Source: Nitrospira lenta
GTDB lineage: Bacteria > Nitrospirota > Nitrospiria > Nitrospirales > Nitrospiraceae
Reading direction: 5' to 3'
Length of the DNA stretch: 11,740 nt
NCBI GenBank assembly: GCA_945906715.1
Contig: CAMDRK010000058.1
Coordinates: 1-11,740, forward strand
The translations under genes were made by a program, and so were the position numbers. The number at the start of each line of letters is the position of its first letter. Position 1 is the first letter of the stretch. Of this stretch, positions 1 through 6,705 are shown in pieces. The notes below the pieces were generated by a model. It was given only the letters and a program-made list of their open reading frames with translations, was not told the origin of the DNA and made no database searches.

Positions 1-255
1 GTCGACCATGGCAAGGCGCTCTGTCTTGGTGCGACGCAGGGGTTTGTGAAGTTGCTCACGGCGCCACAGACCGGTGAGATTCTTGGCGCGGAGATCGTCG
101 GCCCGGAAGCAGGTGAACTGATTCACGAGCTGATCGCGGTGATGTATTACCATGGGACTGCAGCCGATCTCTTGCGCATGCCGCACTATCATCCCACGCT
201 GGCAGAAATCGTAACCTATCCGGCAGAATCCATTGTCGAACGGTTGGGCATATGA
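1..255 (+). CDS. C-terminal part of a dihydrolipoamide dehydrogenase-family FAD/NAD(P) disulfide oxidoreductase (5'-partial)
   Basis: The frame is open from the first base and ends at TGA 253-255, giving the last 84 residues of a protein whose N-terminus lies outside the window. The segment matches the dimerisation domain of class I pyridine-nucleotide disulfide oxidoreductases: GFVKLLTAPQTGEILGAEIV, then GPEAGELIHE, then HYHPTLAE. In this family the His of HPTLAE, paired with the following Glu, is the acid/base that acts at the redox disulfide of the partner subunit. The FAD site and CxxxxC redox pair are not visible, so lipoamide dehydrogenase, mercuric reductase-like and other homologues cannot be separated. 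HPTLAE resembles lipoamide dehydrogenase more than MerA. A GTG at 46 is in frame but lies inside the domain and is not a real start. Confidence 0.88.
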   Translation, partial: VDHGKALCLGATQGFVKLLTAPQTGEILGAEIVGPEAGELIHELIAVMYYHGTAADLLRMPHYHPTLAEIVTYPAESIVERLGI

Positions 256-367
256 GGAAGAGGCTGGATGGCCATGTCGATGGCCGGAGAACATACCAAA
301 AGAACCTTTTGCGCAAAGCGGAGTTGAACCGGCAGCGCTATCCAGTGTAGCGTACTCCGAATCTATT

Positions 368-610
368 ATGGCAAAACACACCGATCCGAACTCCATTAAC
401 TTGCGGACGAAAGGGATGATCGCGCGATTCATAGGAATTGTGGCGATCGCGCTCGGGTTCGTCGTCGGGATCTATGGACTGGAAGATACAGGAGGGCCGT
501 GGATGAAGACGGCGATGGGCTTCCTGGTTACCGGCATGTTGGCCCAAGGTTATGCGCTCTATTGCTCCGTGAGGCGTATGCACGAGTTCAAGGACCAACC
601 CAAATCATGA
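368..610 (+). CDS. small two-helix inner-membrane protein, function unknown
   Basis: An 80-residue protein starting MAKHTDPNSIN. The reading frame is open further upstream to 233, but that part has low-complexity composition and overlaps the preceding gene. The ATG at 368 directly precedes a normal polar N-terminus, so I chose it. There are two hydrophobic segments, about residues 18-38 (IARFIGIVAIALGFVVGIYG) and 48-68, joined by a short loop (LEDTGGPWMK), with a charged tail (RRMHEFKDQPKS). Both ends are predicted in the cytoplasm. Its stop overlaps the ATG of the next gene (ATGA at 607-610), so the two are probably translationally coupled and may work together in the envelope. I do not recognise a named family. 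The Shine-Dalgarno signal is weak. Confidence 0.7.
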   Translation: MAKHTDPNSINLRTKGMIARFIGIVAIALGFVVGIYGLEDTGGPWMKTAMGFLVTGMLAQGYALYCSVRRMHEFKDQPKS

Positions 611-1032
611 GACGAATACGTCAGTACGTATTCACAGTGGTGATGCTCCTCCTCGCGGGAGGGATGCTCGCCTGCGGAGGTCCGTGGCGCGACGGCTATT
701 TCAAAAAAGGTGTGGATCGACTCACTCAAGACGAAGTGACTGAGAAATTCGGGTCGCCCCATACGGCCAAGACACCGGTTCTCGGAGGGGACTCGGTCTG
801 GACCTATCGTGTGCCCTTGGCCGAAAAGGAATTGAGCTCGTTGCACTTTGCTGGTCTGTCCAATGCCGCGACGCAAGCCACCTCGTTGATAGGAAAGCCG
901 GGGGACGGGCCCAAAGAAATGTTGTATTGCTACCGCTATACCCTGATCTTCAACGAACAGAAGATCTTGAAGCAGTGGAAACGTGAAGAATGTGTGCCGG
1001 GAACCCATGATTCGCTCAACGCCAGTAAATAG
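607..1032 (+). CDS. BamE/SmpA-OmlA-like outer-membrane lipoprotein
   Basis: A 141-residue protein. Its N-terminus (MRRIRQYVFTVVMLLLAGGM) is a lipoprotein signal with a candidate lipid-anchored Cys23 in MLAC. This is slightly off the usual lipobox because Met stands at -3. The next segment, residues about 33-65 (KKGVDRLTQDEVTEKFGSPH, then SVWTYRV), resembles the SmpA/OmlA (BamE) fold, where a helix-turn carrying a GxP motif precedes a strand with a conserved W-x-Y. The C-terminal half has a second strand region (MLYCYRYTLIFNEQKILKQW) and two further cysteines. BamE proteins assist outer-membrane protein assembly, but many paralogues of this fold have other or unknown roles, so only the fold is claimed. 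The start is the ATG overlapping the upstream TGA, with AAGGA at 590-594, a rather long spacing. Confidence 0.72.
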   Translation: MRRIRQYVFTVVMLLLAGGMLACGGPWRDGYFKKGVDRLTQDEVTEKFGSPHTAKTPVLGGDSVWTYRVPLAEKELSSLHFAGLSNAATQATSLIGKPGDGPKEMLYCYRYTLIFNEQKILKQWKREECVPGTHDSLNASK

Positions 1033-1340
1033 TCTGACAGGGTAATCCATACCTATTCGGTTGCCGCACATCGATAGTTCAACTGTGCTTGACGGGTTTC
1101 TCCTCGCTGTTGCAAGCGCCAATGTAGGGGCGAGAGGCGCGGTGTTAGAGGCTAAGGACGGCCAGAAGGGACAATTTTCCTCTTGCCTAGCGCCCCTCGA
1201 CTGATCTCTAGCCGAGTTCCGGCAAACCATCATGAACAATGCAGGCTAATTCTTGACAGGTTTGAAAAAGGGGCGCAGGCTGGCTTTTCCATGTGAAGGA
1301 ACCGTTACTACTCACTATTATCTATTCCGGGAGGTGTCCA
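1033..1340. other. intergenic region without a recognised gene
   Basis: About 308 bases between the lipoprotein gene and the secreted Lys/Glu-rich protein gene. I see no coding frame with protein-like composition on either strand. The long minus-strand frame here runs antisense through the lipoprotein gene. A TTGACA hexamer lies at 1253-1258, but no convincing -10 box follows at the right distance. An imperfect inverted repeat (CGAGAGGCGC at 1131-1140 against GCGCCCCTCG at 1191-1200, one mismatch) is present, with no known function. Confidence 0.5.
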
Positions 1341-1694
1341 GTGCAGAAACTAATCGTTATCGGGTTTGCAGCATTATGTCTGATCGGAACCAGCTCGCTG
1401 GCCTTGGCTGACGAAGCCATGAAGAGCGAGATTGGTGGCATGAAAGACGAGATGAAGGCTGAGAAAAACGAGATGAAGAGCGATATGAAGGCCAAGAAGG
1501 AAGAGATGAAGGGCAAGATGAAAGCCCGCAAGGGCGCGATCAAGGCGAAGCGCCATGAAATGAGGGAGAAGATGAAGGCGCATAAAGTCGCAGGAAAATC
1601 CAAGGCTGGAGAAGCGAAGGACGCTGCTCGGTCGATGGAGCAAGACCTGAAAGCGACAGTTCCTACCGCCCCTACTTCTGTTACCGCTCCATAA
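1341..1694 (+). CDS. secreted Lys/Glu/Met-rich helical repeat protein, function unknown
   Basis: A 117-residue protein with a Sec signal peptide (MQKLIVIGFAALCLIGTSSL, then ALA|DEA, cleavage near residue 23). I chose GTG 1341 because GGGAGGTG at 1329-1336 sits at proper spacing and the signal peptide then begins correctly. An in-frame start at 1293 would add 16 residues with no ribosome-binding support. The mature part is almost entirely Lys, Glu, Met and Ala and should be helical. Residues 43-82 carry three 11-residue repeats (NEMKSDMKAKK, EEMKGKMKARK, HEMREKMKAHK), the last two separated by a 7-residue unit. This is a hendecad/heptad pattern typical of right- or left-handed coiled coils. 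The tail (residues 105-117) is Pro/Thr-rich. No enzymatic motif is seen. A periplasmic envelope or stress-protective role is possible but unproven. Confidence 0.72.
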   Translation: MQKLIVIGFAALCLIGTSSLALADEAMKSEIGGMKDEMKAEKNEMKSDMKAKKEEMKGKMKARKGAIKAKRHEMREKMKAHKVAGKSKAGEAKDAARSMEQDLKATVPTAPTSVTAP

Positions 1695-1718
1695 GTTTTT
1701 GCAGCCGCATCAGTATGC

Positions 1719-1750
1719 CGGCCCTCAGGAGGAAAACCTCCTGGGGGCCG
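1719..1750 (+). terminator. probable intrinsic terminator after the Lys/Glu-rich protein gene
   Basis: A 14-bp stem (1719-1732 with 1737-1750) closed by an AAAA tetraloop, with one G-T wobble, begins 25 bases after the stop codon. The following bases (TTCTATGT) form only a weak U tract, so termination efficiency is uncertain. The stem itself is very stable and is not explained by coding sequence. Confidence 0.65.
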
Positions 1751-1803
1751 TTCTATGTAGAGTATCTCTCGGGCAAACCGCTTCATTGATGATATCCCTC
1801 GGC

Positions 1804-1832
1804 TTGTTCCCCCGTGGGTCTTTTGCTAGGAT
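1804..1832 (+). promoter_or_regulatory. possible sigma-70-type promoter for exonuclease III
   Basis: An extended -10 (TGC at 1824-1826 followed by TAGGAT 1827-1832) lies 17 bases after a poor -35-like TTGTTC (1804-1809). Transcription would start near 1839, giving a short leader of about 29 bases before the ATG at 1868. The match is moderate, and this is inference from position and sequence only. Confidence 0.35.
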
Positions 1833-1867
1833 GCGGCGGCCTGAACATTCATATCACGGGTTCCTCC

Positions 1868-2641
1868 ATGAAGGTCGCTACGTTCAACGTCAATTCTCTC
1901 CGCAAGCGTTTGCCGATCGTGCTCGATTGGCTGGCCCAGCAGAAGCCCGATGTGCTTTGTCTTCAAGAAACCAAAGTCCAGGACAGCGAGTTTCCGTTGC
2001 TGGCGCTGGCGGAATCCGGATATGAAATCACTTACAGGGGAATGAAGTCGTACAACGGCGTCGCGATATTGAGCCGGGAGAAGCCGGACGCGGCGGCCTA
2101 CGGATTTGACGACGGGGGCGATTCGGAAGATGCGCGGCTCTTGCGTGTGGTGATCAAGGGGATTCCCATTGTGAATACCTACGTGCCACAGGGCTTCGAG
2201 ATCGACTCACCCAAGTATCAATACAAGCTTGGCTGGTACGATCGACTCCGCAAGTATTTCGAGAAACATCTGTCGCCGAACAAACCGGCTATTTGGTGTG
2301 GCGACATGAATGTCGCTCCGCGACCGATGGACGTACACAGTCCCGAAAAACATCTCAAGCATGTCTGCTATCACGAAGATGCGCGCCGGGTGTATGAAAG
2401 CACGTTGGCGTGGGGATTTCAGGATATGTTCGTGAAACTCTATCCGGACCGGCAGCAATATACGTTTTGGGATTACAGAGCGCCTGGCTCGCTGGAAGCG
2501 AATAGAGGCTGGCGCATCGACCATATTTTGGCGACGGCCCCGCTGGCAAAGCACTGTGTTAAGGTAGAGGTGGACGTCGGGCCGCGGGGAGCGAAAGACC
2601 CCTCAGATCACACATTCTTATGGGCGGAGTTTTCGGTCTAA
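1868..2641 (+). CDS. xth: exodeoxyribonuclease III (class II AP endonuclease)
   Basis: A 257-residue protein of the endonuclease/exonuclease/phosphatase fold, the expected length for ExoA/ExoIII enzymes. It cleaves DNA 5' of abasic sites and removes 3'-blocked ends in base excision repair, in the cytoplasm and with Mg2+. All the family's active-site motifs are present: FNVNSLR with Asn7, LQETK with Glu34, YVPQG with Tyr105, GDMN with Asp146 and Asn148, a WDYRAPGSLEANRGWRIDHI block with Asp218, and SDH with Asp247-His248. The start is set by the conserved MKVATFNVNSLR beginning. An upstream in-frame GTG at 1814 would add 18 non-conserved residues. There is no clear Shine-Dalgarno sequence before the ATG. 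It stands alone, and the next gene downstream is convergent. Confidence 0.95.
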   Translation: MKVATFNVNSLRKRLPIVLDWLAQQKPDVLCLQETKVQDSEFPLLALAESGYEITYRGMKSYNGVAILSREKPDAAAYGFDDGGDSEDARLLRVVIKGIPIVNTYVPQGFEIDSPKYQYKLGWYDRLRKYFEKHLSPNKPAIWCGDMNVAPRPMDVHSPEKHLKHVCYHEDARRVYESTLAWGFQDMFVKLYPDRQQYTFWDYRAPGSLEANRGWRIDHILATAPLAKHCVKVEVDVGPRGAKDPSDHTFLWAEFSV

Positions 2642-2731
2642 CCACAAACGCAACGTCCACATCTGCCCAATTCGGTCGGCTCGGTAAGTCATCCTCGCCA
2701 ACTGAACTGGCTCACGATCTCAAAAGAACCG

Positions 2732-2902
2732 TTAAGCGGCATTCAGGATCCGCTGCTTCGTCTGCAACGGGGTCACGCGATTCTGTGCAATTAACGGATC
2801 GAGGACCAGCCCGCAATTGATACAGCGGAGGACCGAAGCTTCCTGAGAAAACTCCGGTCGCCATTCTTTTACCATCAGTCCTTTGCATTTTAGACAGGTC
2901 AT
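2732..2902 (-). CDS. very small zinc-ribbon protein (CxxC-x20-CxxC)
   Basis: A 56-residue minus-strand protein beginning MTCLKCKGLM at 2902. It has two Cys pairs, C3-x2-C6 and C27-x2-C30 (RCINCG), spaced like a TFIIB/rubredoxin-type zinc ribbon, so it should bind one zinc ion. The C-terminal part is a basic helix-like tail (QNRVTPLQTKQRILNAA). A strong Shine-Dalgarno sequence, AGGAGGT (2916-2910), lies 7 bases before the ATG and strongly supports translation. The longer overlapping minus-strand frame (2712-2924) is a different frame and lacks the Cys pairs. The gene is convergent with exonuclease III and divergent from the flavoprotein gene. Similar tiny zinc ribbons are usually of unknown function, with nucleic-acid or protein contacts suspected. 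Gene reality is well supported; the role is unknown. Confidence 0.8.
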   Translation of the reverse strand: MTCLKCKGLMVKEWRPEFSQEASVLRCINCGLVLDPLIAQNRVTPLQTKQRILNAA

Positions 2903-2966
2903 TGCGTCCACCTCCTGCTCTCATGGGTTCCAGCGCCGACGAGTCGGCCTTTCACGAGGTGAACTC

Positions 2967-3005
2967 TAACATCGCAAGATTAATACGATGTTAACTGGCA
3001 GTTAA
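2967..3005. promoter_or_regulatory. two overlapping dyads between divergent genes, candidate operator
   Basis: A perfect 8-bp inverted repeat TAACATCG (2967-2974) / CGATGTTA (2986-2993), with an 11-base AT-rich centre, overlaps a second perfect dyad TTAACT-GGC-AGTTAA (2991-3005). They fill the promoter region between the minus-strand zinc-ribbon gene and the flavoprotein gene at 3015. A weak -10-like TACGAT (2984-2989) lies inside. The arrangement fits a repressor site for one or both genes. No regulator gene is visible nearby. Confidence 0.4.
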
Positions 3006-3014
3006 AACTCTCTA

Positions 3015-4289
3015 ATGTCTACACAGAACGATTGGTACGATATTGCAGTGATCGGTGCGGGCGCCGCCGGTCTGGCGGCTTCAATATTCTCTGCAGAGGC
3101 GGCCACGAAGGGCGATCGTTCGCAAAGGATCGTATTGCTCGATGGCGCGAAAACGATCGGCGCCAAGATCCTCGTCTCAGGCGGAGGTCGTTGCAATGTC
3201 ACGCACGAGGTTGTCACCCCTACTGATTTCTTCGGCAATCGCCATATCATCAAGAATGTGCTGGCGGCGTTTTCCGTTGAGCATGTGGTGAAGTGGTTTG
3301 CCTCGTTAGGGGTCGAGCTCAAACGCGAGGAGACCGGTAAGCTTTTCCCGGTGACCGACAAAGCCCAAACCGTCCTGTTGGCGCTTATTGAGCGTTGTCG
3401 TGAACTTGGAGTTGAGATTCAGCCGAACCATCGCGTGGATAAGATCGAGCCTGTCACGGATCATACCCATGGATTTTCGATTCATCATTCGCAAGGAGTC
3501 TTACAGGCAAGGAAGGTCATTCTAGCGACCGGAGGGCGATCAATCCCTAAATCTGGGAGTGATGGGTTTGGGTACAGCCTCGCCCGGCGACTCGGTCATC
3601 ACGTGACGGCCACCGTTCCGGCACTCGTCCCGTTCATCCTTAAGGACACGATGTTCCACAAACAGCTTTCCGGCCTCTCGCAGGAGGTCGAGATGACGAC
3701 AATGGTGAAGGGCCGCAAGGTCGACTGTCGGACGGGAAGCTTGCTCTGGACGCACTTTGGGATCAGTGGGCCGGTCGTGATGGACGCGAGCCGCTTTTGG
3801 ACCGTCGGGCATGAGCAGGGAGAGACCGTCGGGGTCTACGGAAACTTCTTGATCGGTCAGACGCAAGAACAGGCGAAGTCGTGGTTTATGGTACAAGCGA
3901 TGGATAATCCACGGCGATCCTTGCTGAAGACATGGGCGCAACAGATACCGGAGCGATTTGCCGAGGCGCTTTGTTCCCATGTCGAATGTGATCCCAAGAC
4001 GGCGGTTGCGCAACTGCCGAGAGAAAACCGAGACCGGTTACTCGCATCGCTCACAAAGTTTTCCTTTCCCATCGACCAGGATCGCGGCTGGAATTACGCA
4101 GAAGTGACGGCGGGCGGGGTTCCTCTCGGAGAGATCGACTTCCGGACGATGGAATCCAAGCTGGTACCGGGCCTCTATCTAGTCGGAGAGATCCTCGACT
4201 GCGATGGCCGGATCGGCGGGTTCAACTTTCAATGGGCCTGGTCGACGGGATTTCTGGCGGGCCGGGCAGTTGCCCCCTGTAATCAATAA
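3015..4289 (+). CDS. HI0933/BaiN-family FAD-dependent oxidoreductase
   Basis: A 424-residue flavoprotein of the HI0933-like family (E. coli YhiN, clostridial BaiN). The N-terminal Rossmann FAD site is IGAGAAGLAAS (GxGxxG at residues 14-19), with acidic Asp43 ending the second strand. It is followed by the family hallmark SGGGRCNVTH (residues 55-64), an ATGGRSIPKSGSDGFGYSLA block, and a C-terminal AGGVPLGEIDFRTMESKLVP segment leading into GEILDCDGRIGGFNFQWA, which closes the FAD pocket. The central part (about residues 190-340) is the family's inserted substrate domain. Natural substrates of most members are unknown. BaiN was linked to bile-acid reduction, and that should not be carried over here. 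The ATG at 3015 lacks a strong Shine-Dalgarno sequence but gives the correct N-terminus. It appears to be a single-gene unit. Confidence 0.9.
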   Translation: MSTQNDWYDIAVIGAGAAGLAASIFSAEAATKGDRSQRIVLLDGAKTIGAKILVSGGGRCNVTHEVVTPTDFFGNRHIIKNVLAAFSVEHVVKWFASLGVELKREETGKLFPVTDKAQTVLLALIERCRELGVEIQPNHRVDKIEPVTDHTHGFSIHHSQGVLQARKVILATGGRSIPKSGSDGFGYSLARRLGHHVTATVPALVPFILKDTMFHKQLSGLSQEVEMTTMVKGRKVDCRTGSLLWTHFGISGPVVMDASRFWTVGHEQGETVGVYGNFLIGQTQEQAKSWFMVQAMDNPRRSLLKTWAQQIPERFAEALCSHVECDPKTAVAQLPRENRDRLLASLTKFSFPIDQDRGWNYAEVTAGGVPLGEIDFRTMESKLVPGLYLVGEILDCDGRIGGFNFQWAWSTGFLAGRAVAPCNQ

Positions 4290-4362
4290 CCAATCAAATC
4301 AACGACAAGGCTGTTGAAGCGCTCTCTCTGGTCAGAGGGATATCCGGTGAGGGGCCTTTCTC

Positions 4363-4725
4363 TTAGGCTGCCTTGGCCTGCGGTCTTGGGTCGTTCTTCA
4401 ACGTCCCAAACTTGGACTCATATTCGGTGACCACACGATTGAGCACGGCAGCTAACCGTTTCGCCGCATAGGGGTTCAGTACGATACGGTTCGTCATCTG
4501 AACCTGGATATTCGTCTGCGCCCGCTCCCACACATCATTGACGCCAAAGGCCAACACCACTTCTTCGCGGGTCGACGATACATTGCACACATTGGCGTAG
4601 GAACTCTTAAGATTGGAAACGTCAAACTGGACCGTCGGGGTGGCATTGGCAGCTTGGGTTATTGGTGATGGTTTTGCGGGAGACGGGCTCGTTGTATTCG
4701 CCGGTGATCCAGGCTCTTTTTTCAT
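4363..4725 (-). CDS. DUF3467 domain protein
   Basis: A 120-residue minus-strand protein. The first 30 residues are Pro/Ser/Thr/Ala-rich and probably disordered. From about residue 33 to 108 it matches DUF3467: FDVSNLKSSYANVCNVSSTR, then EEVVLAFGVNDVWE, then IQVQMTNRIVLNPYAAKRLA, then VVTEYESKFG. No signal peptide or membrane segment is present, so it is cytosolic. The function of the family is unknown. The start at 4725 is firm, because AAGGAGG (4737-4731) is placed 5 bases before the ATG. It is convergent with the flavoprotein gene, with 73 bp between their ends holding only a weak hairpin. Confidence 0.85.
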   Translation of the reverse strand: MKKEPGSPANTTSPSPAKPSPITQAANATPTVQFDVSNLKSSYANVCNVSSTREEVVLAFGVNDVWERAQTNIQVQMTNRIVLNPYAAKRLAAVLNRVVTEYESKFGTLKNDPRPQAKAA

Positions 4726-5166
4726 GGCGACCTCCTTGGTGATGGATGGAATTGTGGTCGACCGAAAGGGTCACATTCTCAACCTCTCGTATGCAAGCTA
4801 CCAAGAAATAAGAGGCGCAAAAAGGAAAAATAGGGTTTGTGCAATCGTTACCGGTTTGTTCATGGCGAAGGTTGAGCGCGTGATTCGTCGTATGGATGAT
4901 CATCCCCGGTGGCAGGAATGATTTTCGCTCAAGTTTGGCTATGAGAAGGCCGGTAAAGAGGTGTGCCAATAACCGAAAAAAGATGACAATCCACGGAGAT
5001 TGAGTACTCTTACATATAATCAAAATAGGTCTTGTTGGTCCTAACGTTAAGACGGATCAATTGGGCCCTATTGGCCCTATCGTGTATGCGGTAGAACAGA
5101 AGGGCTCTATTGTCTGGCGTGGAACAGAATGGTTGGCTCATGGAATAGGTCAGAACAGGGAATGAT
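4726..5166. other. long non-coding region upstream of the secretion operon
   Basis: About 440 bases between the divergent DUF3467 gene and the TolC-like gene. No convincing gene lies here. A plus-strand frame reaching 4921 is mostly antisense to the DUF3467 gene and lacks a ribosome-binding site. A perfect TATAAT lies at 5015-5020, but without a recognisable -35 at 16-18 bases. From 5024 to 5160 the region is rich in short repeats, listed separately. The length and the repeats suggest a regulated promoter for the operon that follows. Confidence 0.5.
5024..5160. repeat. cluster of short degenerate direct repeats upstream of the TolC-like gene
   Basis: Several short motifs recur here. TTGG(G/T)CCTA-type units occur at 5035-5043, 5061-5070 and 5071-5079. 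GGGCCCTATTG (5063-5073) recurs as GGGCTCTATTG (5102-5112). AATAGGTC occurs at 5024-5031 and 5144-5151. GAACAG occurs three times between 5093 and 5158. An 8-bp palindrome TAACGTTA lies at 5042-5049. These could be regulator binding sites or remnants of local duplication. No open frame explains them. Confidence 0.4.
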
Positions 5167-6705
5167 GTGGTGAAAGGAGCAACTCTTCCAGCCGGACCAT
5201 CTCGCAGTCTGATCAACCTATTACTGGTGGTGCTGATGATGCTCGCCTCCATCGATCTGAGCAGTTGCGCCGTCAAACCGATTCCCTTGACGAGGGACGA
5301 AGTGCGGTCACGCATGCAAGAAGACCGGGCCGTTCTGACCAAAGATCAAGAGCCCGTTTCGGACGCGATCGATCTCTACGACGCGATGGCTCGGGCGCTG
5401 AAGTATAACCTTGAGGCGCGAGTCGAGCTGATGCATAAGATGTTGGCTCAGACCCAACTCGACCTTTCACACTATGCCATGTTGCCCCGTCTGGCGGCGA
5501 ACGCCGGCTTCGACGGGCGCGATAATTATACCGGTGGGGTTGCCCGCTCCTTGATTACCGGGCAACAGCAGATTCAACCCTTTACCTCATCTGAGAAAAA
5601 CATTTTCTCCGCCGATCTATCGCTTAGTTGGAATGTCTTGGATTTCGGTCTGTCGTACATCCGGGCGAAGCAGGCCGCCGACGACGTCTTGATCGCGGAA
5701 GAAGAACGGCGGCGCGTGGCCAATCGCGTGATGCAGGAGGTGCGGGCCGCCTATTGGCGGGCCGTCAGCGCGGAGCGGATTCTGCCGTCCCTCAAGCTGT
5801 TGAATGAATGGGTGAGCAGCGCGCTGGACAAAGCCCAGGCTGTGCAGGCCGAGAAACTCAGTACGCCGTTGGTGCCCTTGCAGTACAAGCTCGATCTCCT
5901 CAATACGCAGCGCTACGTGCAGCAGTTGTTCCGGGAGCTCTCCACGGCGAAGCTGCAACTGGCCGCGCTCATCAATCTGCCCCCCGGCCAAGAGCATGCA
6001 CTACAGCTTCTGGTGCCGGAGCGAGAGGGCAGCACGCTCAGCCTTCCGCCAGATATGACGGTCTTGGAGGATCGGGCGCTGGAGGCCCGCCCGGAGTTGC
6101 GGATGATCGATTACCGTCGTCGCATCAACGCGCGGGAGGCCAAAGCGGCGATCCTCGAGATGCTCCCCAGTCTCAATCTCCAAGTCGGGGAGAACTACAA
6201 CAGCAACAGCTTTCTCTTTAATAACCATTGGGGCGCCTATGCGGCCCGGACCAGTTGGAATTTGCTGAATCTCTTTCGGTATCCGGCCCGGGCGAAGACG
6301 ATTGAAGCGCAACACAAGGTGCTGTACACGCAGAATCTCGCGCTGACCATGGCCATCATGTCGCAAGTGCATGTCAGCGTCGCGCAGGTGGCACAGGCGA
6401 AGACGGAAGCGTCGACGGCGAAGCTCTATCATGACACGCAGGCCCAAATTACGGAGCAGACCCGTCAGGCCTGGCGGACGTCCCGGGTGAGTGAGCAGGC
6501 CATGCTGCGCGAGCGTGTCAATCAGGTGGCGGCGCAACTGCGCGCTGATACCGTGGAGGCGGGGCTGCAAACCGCGTGGGGGTCGCTCCTCGCCGCCGTC
6601 GGAGAAGATGTCCTGCCCAACGACCTGACGCAGGAACAGAGTGTGTCCGACCTGGCCATTGAACTGCGCACGCGCTGGGCGAAAAGCAAGGAGTTGCTGA
6701 AATGA
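5167..6705 (+). CDS. TolC-like outer-membrane efflux/secretion lipoprotein
   Basis: A 512-residue outer-membrane factor. The N-terminus is a lipoprotein signal: a hydrophobic stretch (LINLLLVVLMMLASIDLSSC) ending in a good lipobox, LSSC, with lipid-anchored Cys34, as in OprM/NodT-type factors. Two OEP repeats follow, about residues 65-275 and 300-500, with family-typical segments LSLSWNVLDFGLSYIRAKQA and later TSWNLLNLFRYPARAKTIEA, each a strand followed by a long coiled-coil helix. Such proteins trimerise into an outer-membrane channel with a periplasmic tunnel that docks on HlyD-type adaptors. The start is GTG 5167 or the adjacent GTG 5170. Only a weak AGGGA precedes them. The TGA overlaps the ATG of the adaptor gene (ATGA), so this is the first gene of the operon and supplies the outer-membrane exit. 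Confidence 0.9.
   Translation: MVKGATLPAGPSRSLINLLLVVLMMLASIDLSSCAVKPIPLTRDEVRSRMQEDRAVLTKDQEPVSDAIDLYDAMARALKYNLEARVELMHKMLAQTQLDLSHYAMLPRLAANAGFDGRDNYTGGVARSLITGQQQIQPFTSSEKNIFSADLSLSWNVLDFGLSYIRAKQAADDVLIAEEERRRVANRVMQEVRAAYWRAVSAERILPSLKLLNEWVSSALDKAQAVQAEKLSTPLVPLQYKLDLLNTQRYVQQLFRELSTAKLQLAALINLPPGQEHALQLLVPEREGSTLSLPPDMTVLEDRALEARPELRMIDYRRRINAREAKAAILEMLPSLNLQVGENYNSNSFLFNNHWGAYAARTSWNLLNLFRYPARAKTIEAQHKVLYTQNLALTMAIMSQVHVSVAQVAQAKTEASTAKLYHDTQAQITEQTRQAWRTSRVSEQAMLRERVNQVAAQLRADTVEAGLQTAWGSLLAAVGEDVLPNDLTQEQSVSDLAIELRTRWAKSKELLK

Noticed and set aside
1131..1200. Distant imperfect inverted repeat in the intergenic region
   Set aside because: Nine of ten pairs separated by 50 bases can arise by chance in GC-rich DNA, and nothing else supports a structured RNA.
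559..1239. Long minus-strand frame of 226 residues
   Set aside because: It is antisense to the lipoprotein gene, which has a signal peptide, a BamE-like pattern and coupling to its neighbour. The composition of the minus-strand product is not protein-like.
1253..1281. TTGACA as -35 box for the Lys/Glu-rich protein gene
   Set aside because: No acceptable -10 hexamer follows at 16-18 bases.
1298..1324. Possible extracytoplasmic-sigma-type promoter (GGAACC and TCTA 17 bases apart)
   Set aside because: Transcription would begin at or inside the ribosome-binding site at 1329-1336, and the -10 element is too weak to call.
1814..1867. Upstream GTG start for exonuclease III
   Set aside because: The added 18 residues are not part of the conserved enzyme, which begins MKVATFNVNSLR, and there is no ribosome-binding site. 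The stretch also overlaps the likely promoter.
2712..2924. Minus-strand frame of 70 residues over the zinc-ribbon gene
   Set aside because: The alternative frame from 2902 to 2732 has a strong Shine-Dalgarno sequence and paired cysteines, so the 70-residue frame is a shadow.
4323..4340. Weak hairpin between the convergent flavoprotein and DUF3467 genes
   Set aside because: Seven pairs with one wobble and no T run on either side. It is too weak to call a terminator.
4613..4921. Plus-strand open frame of 102 residues across the DUF3467 gene start
   Set aside because: It lies largely antisense to the well-supported DUF3467 gene, has no ribosome-binding site and shows no recognisable domain. 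The part beyond 4725 is too short and unconvincing.
4945..4967. Sigma-54-like site on the minus strand upstream of the DUF3467 gene (TGGCAC followed by TTTAC)
   Set aside because: The essential GC of the -12 element is replaced by TA at the required spacing, so it would not be functional.
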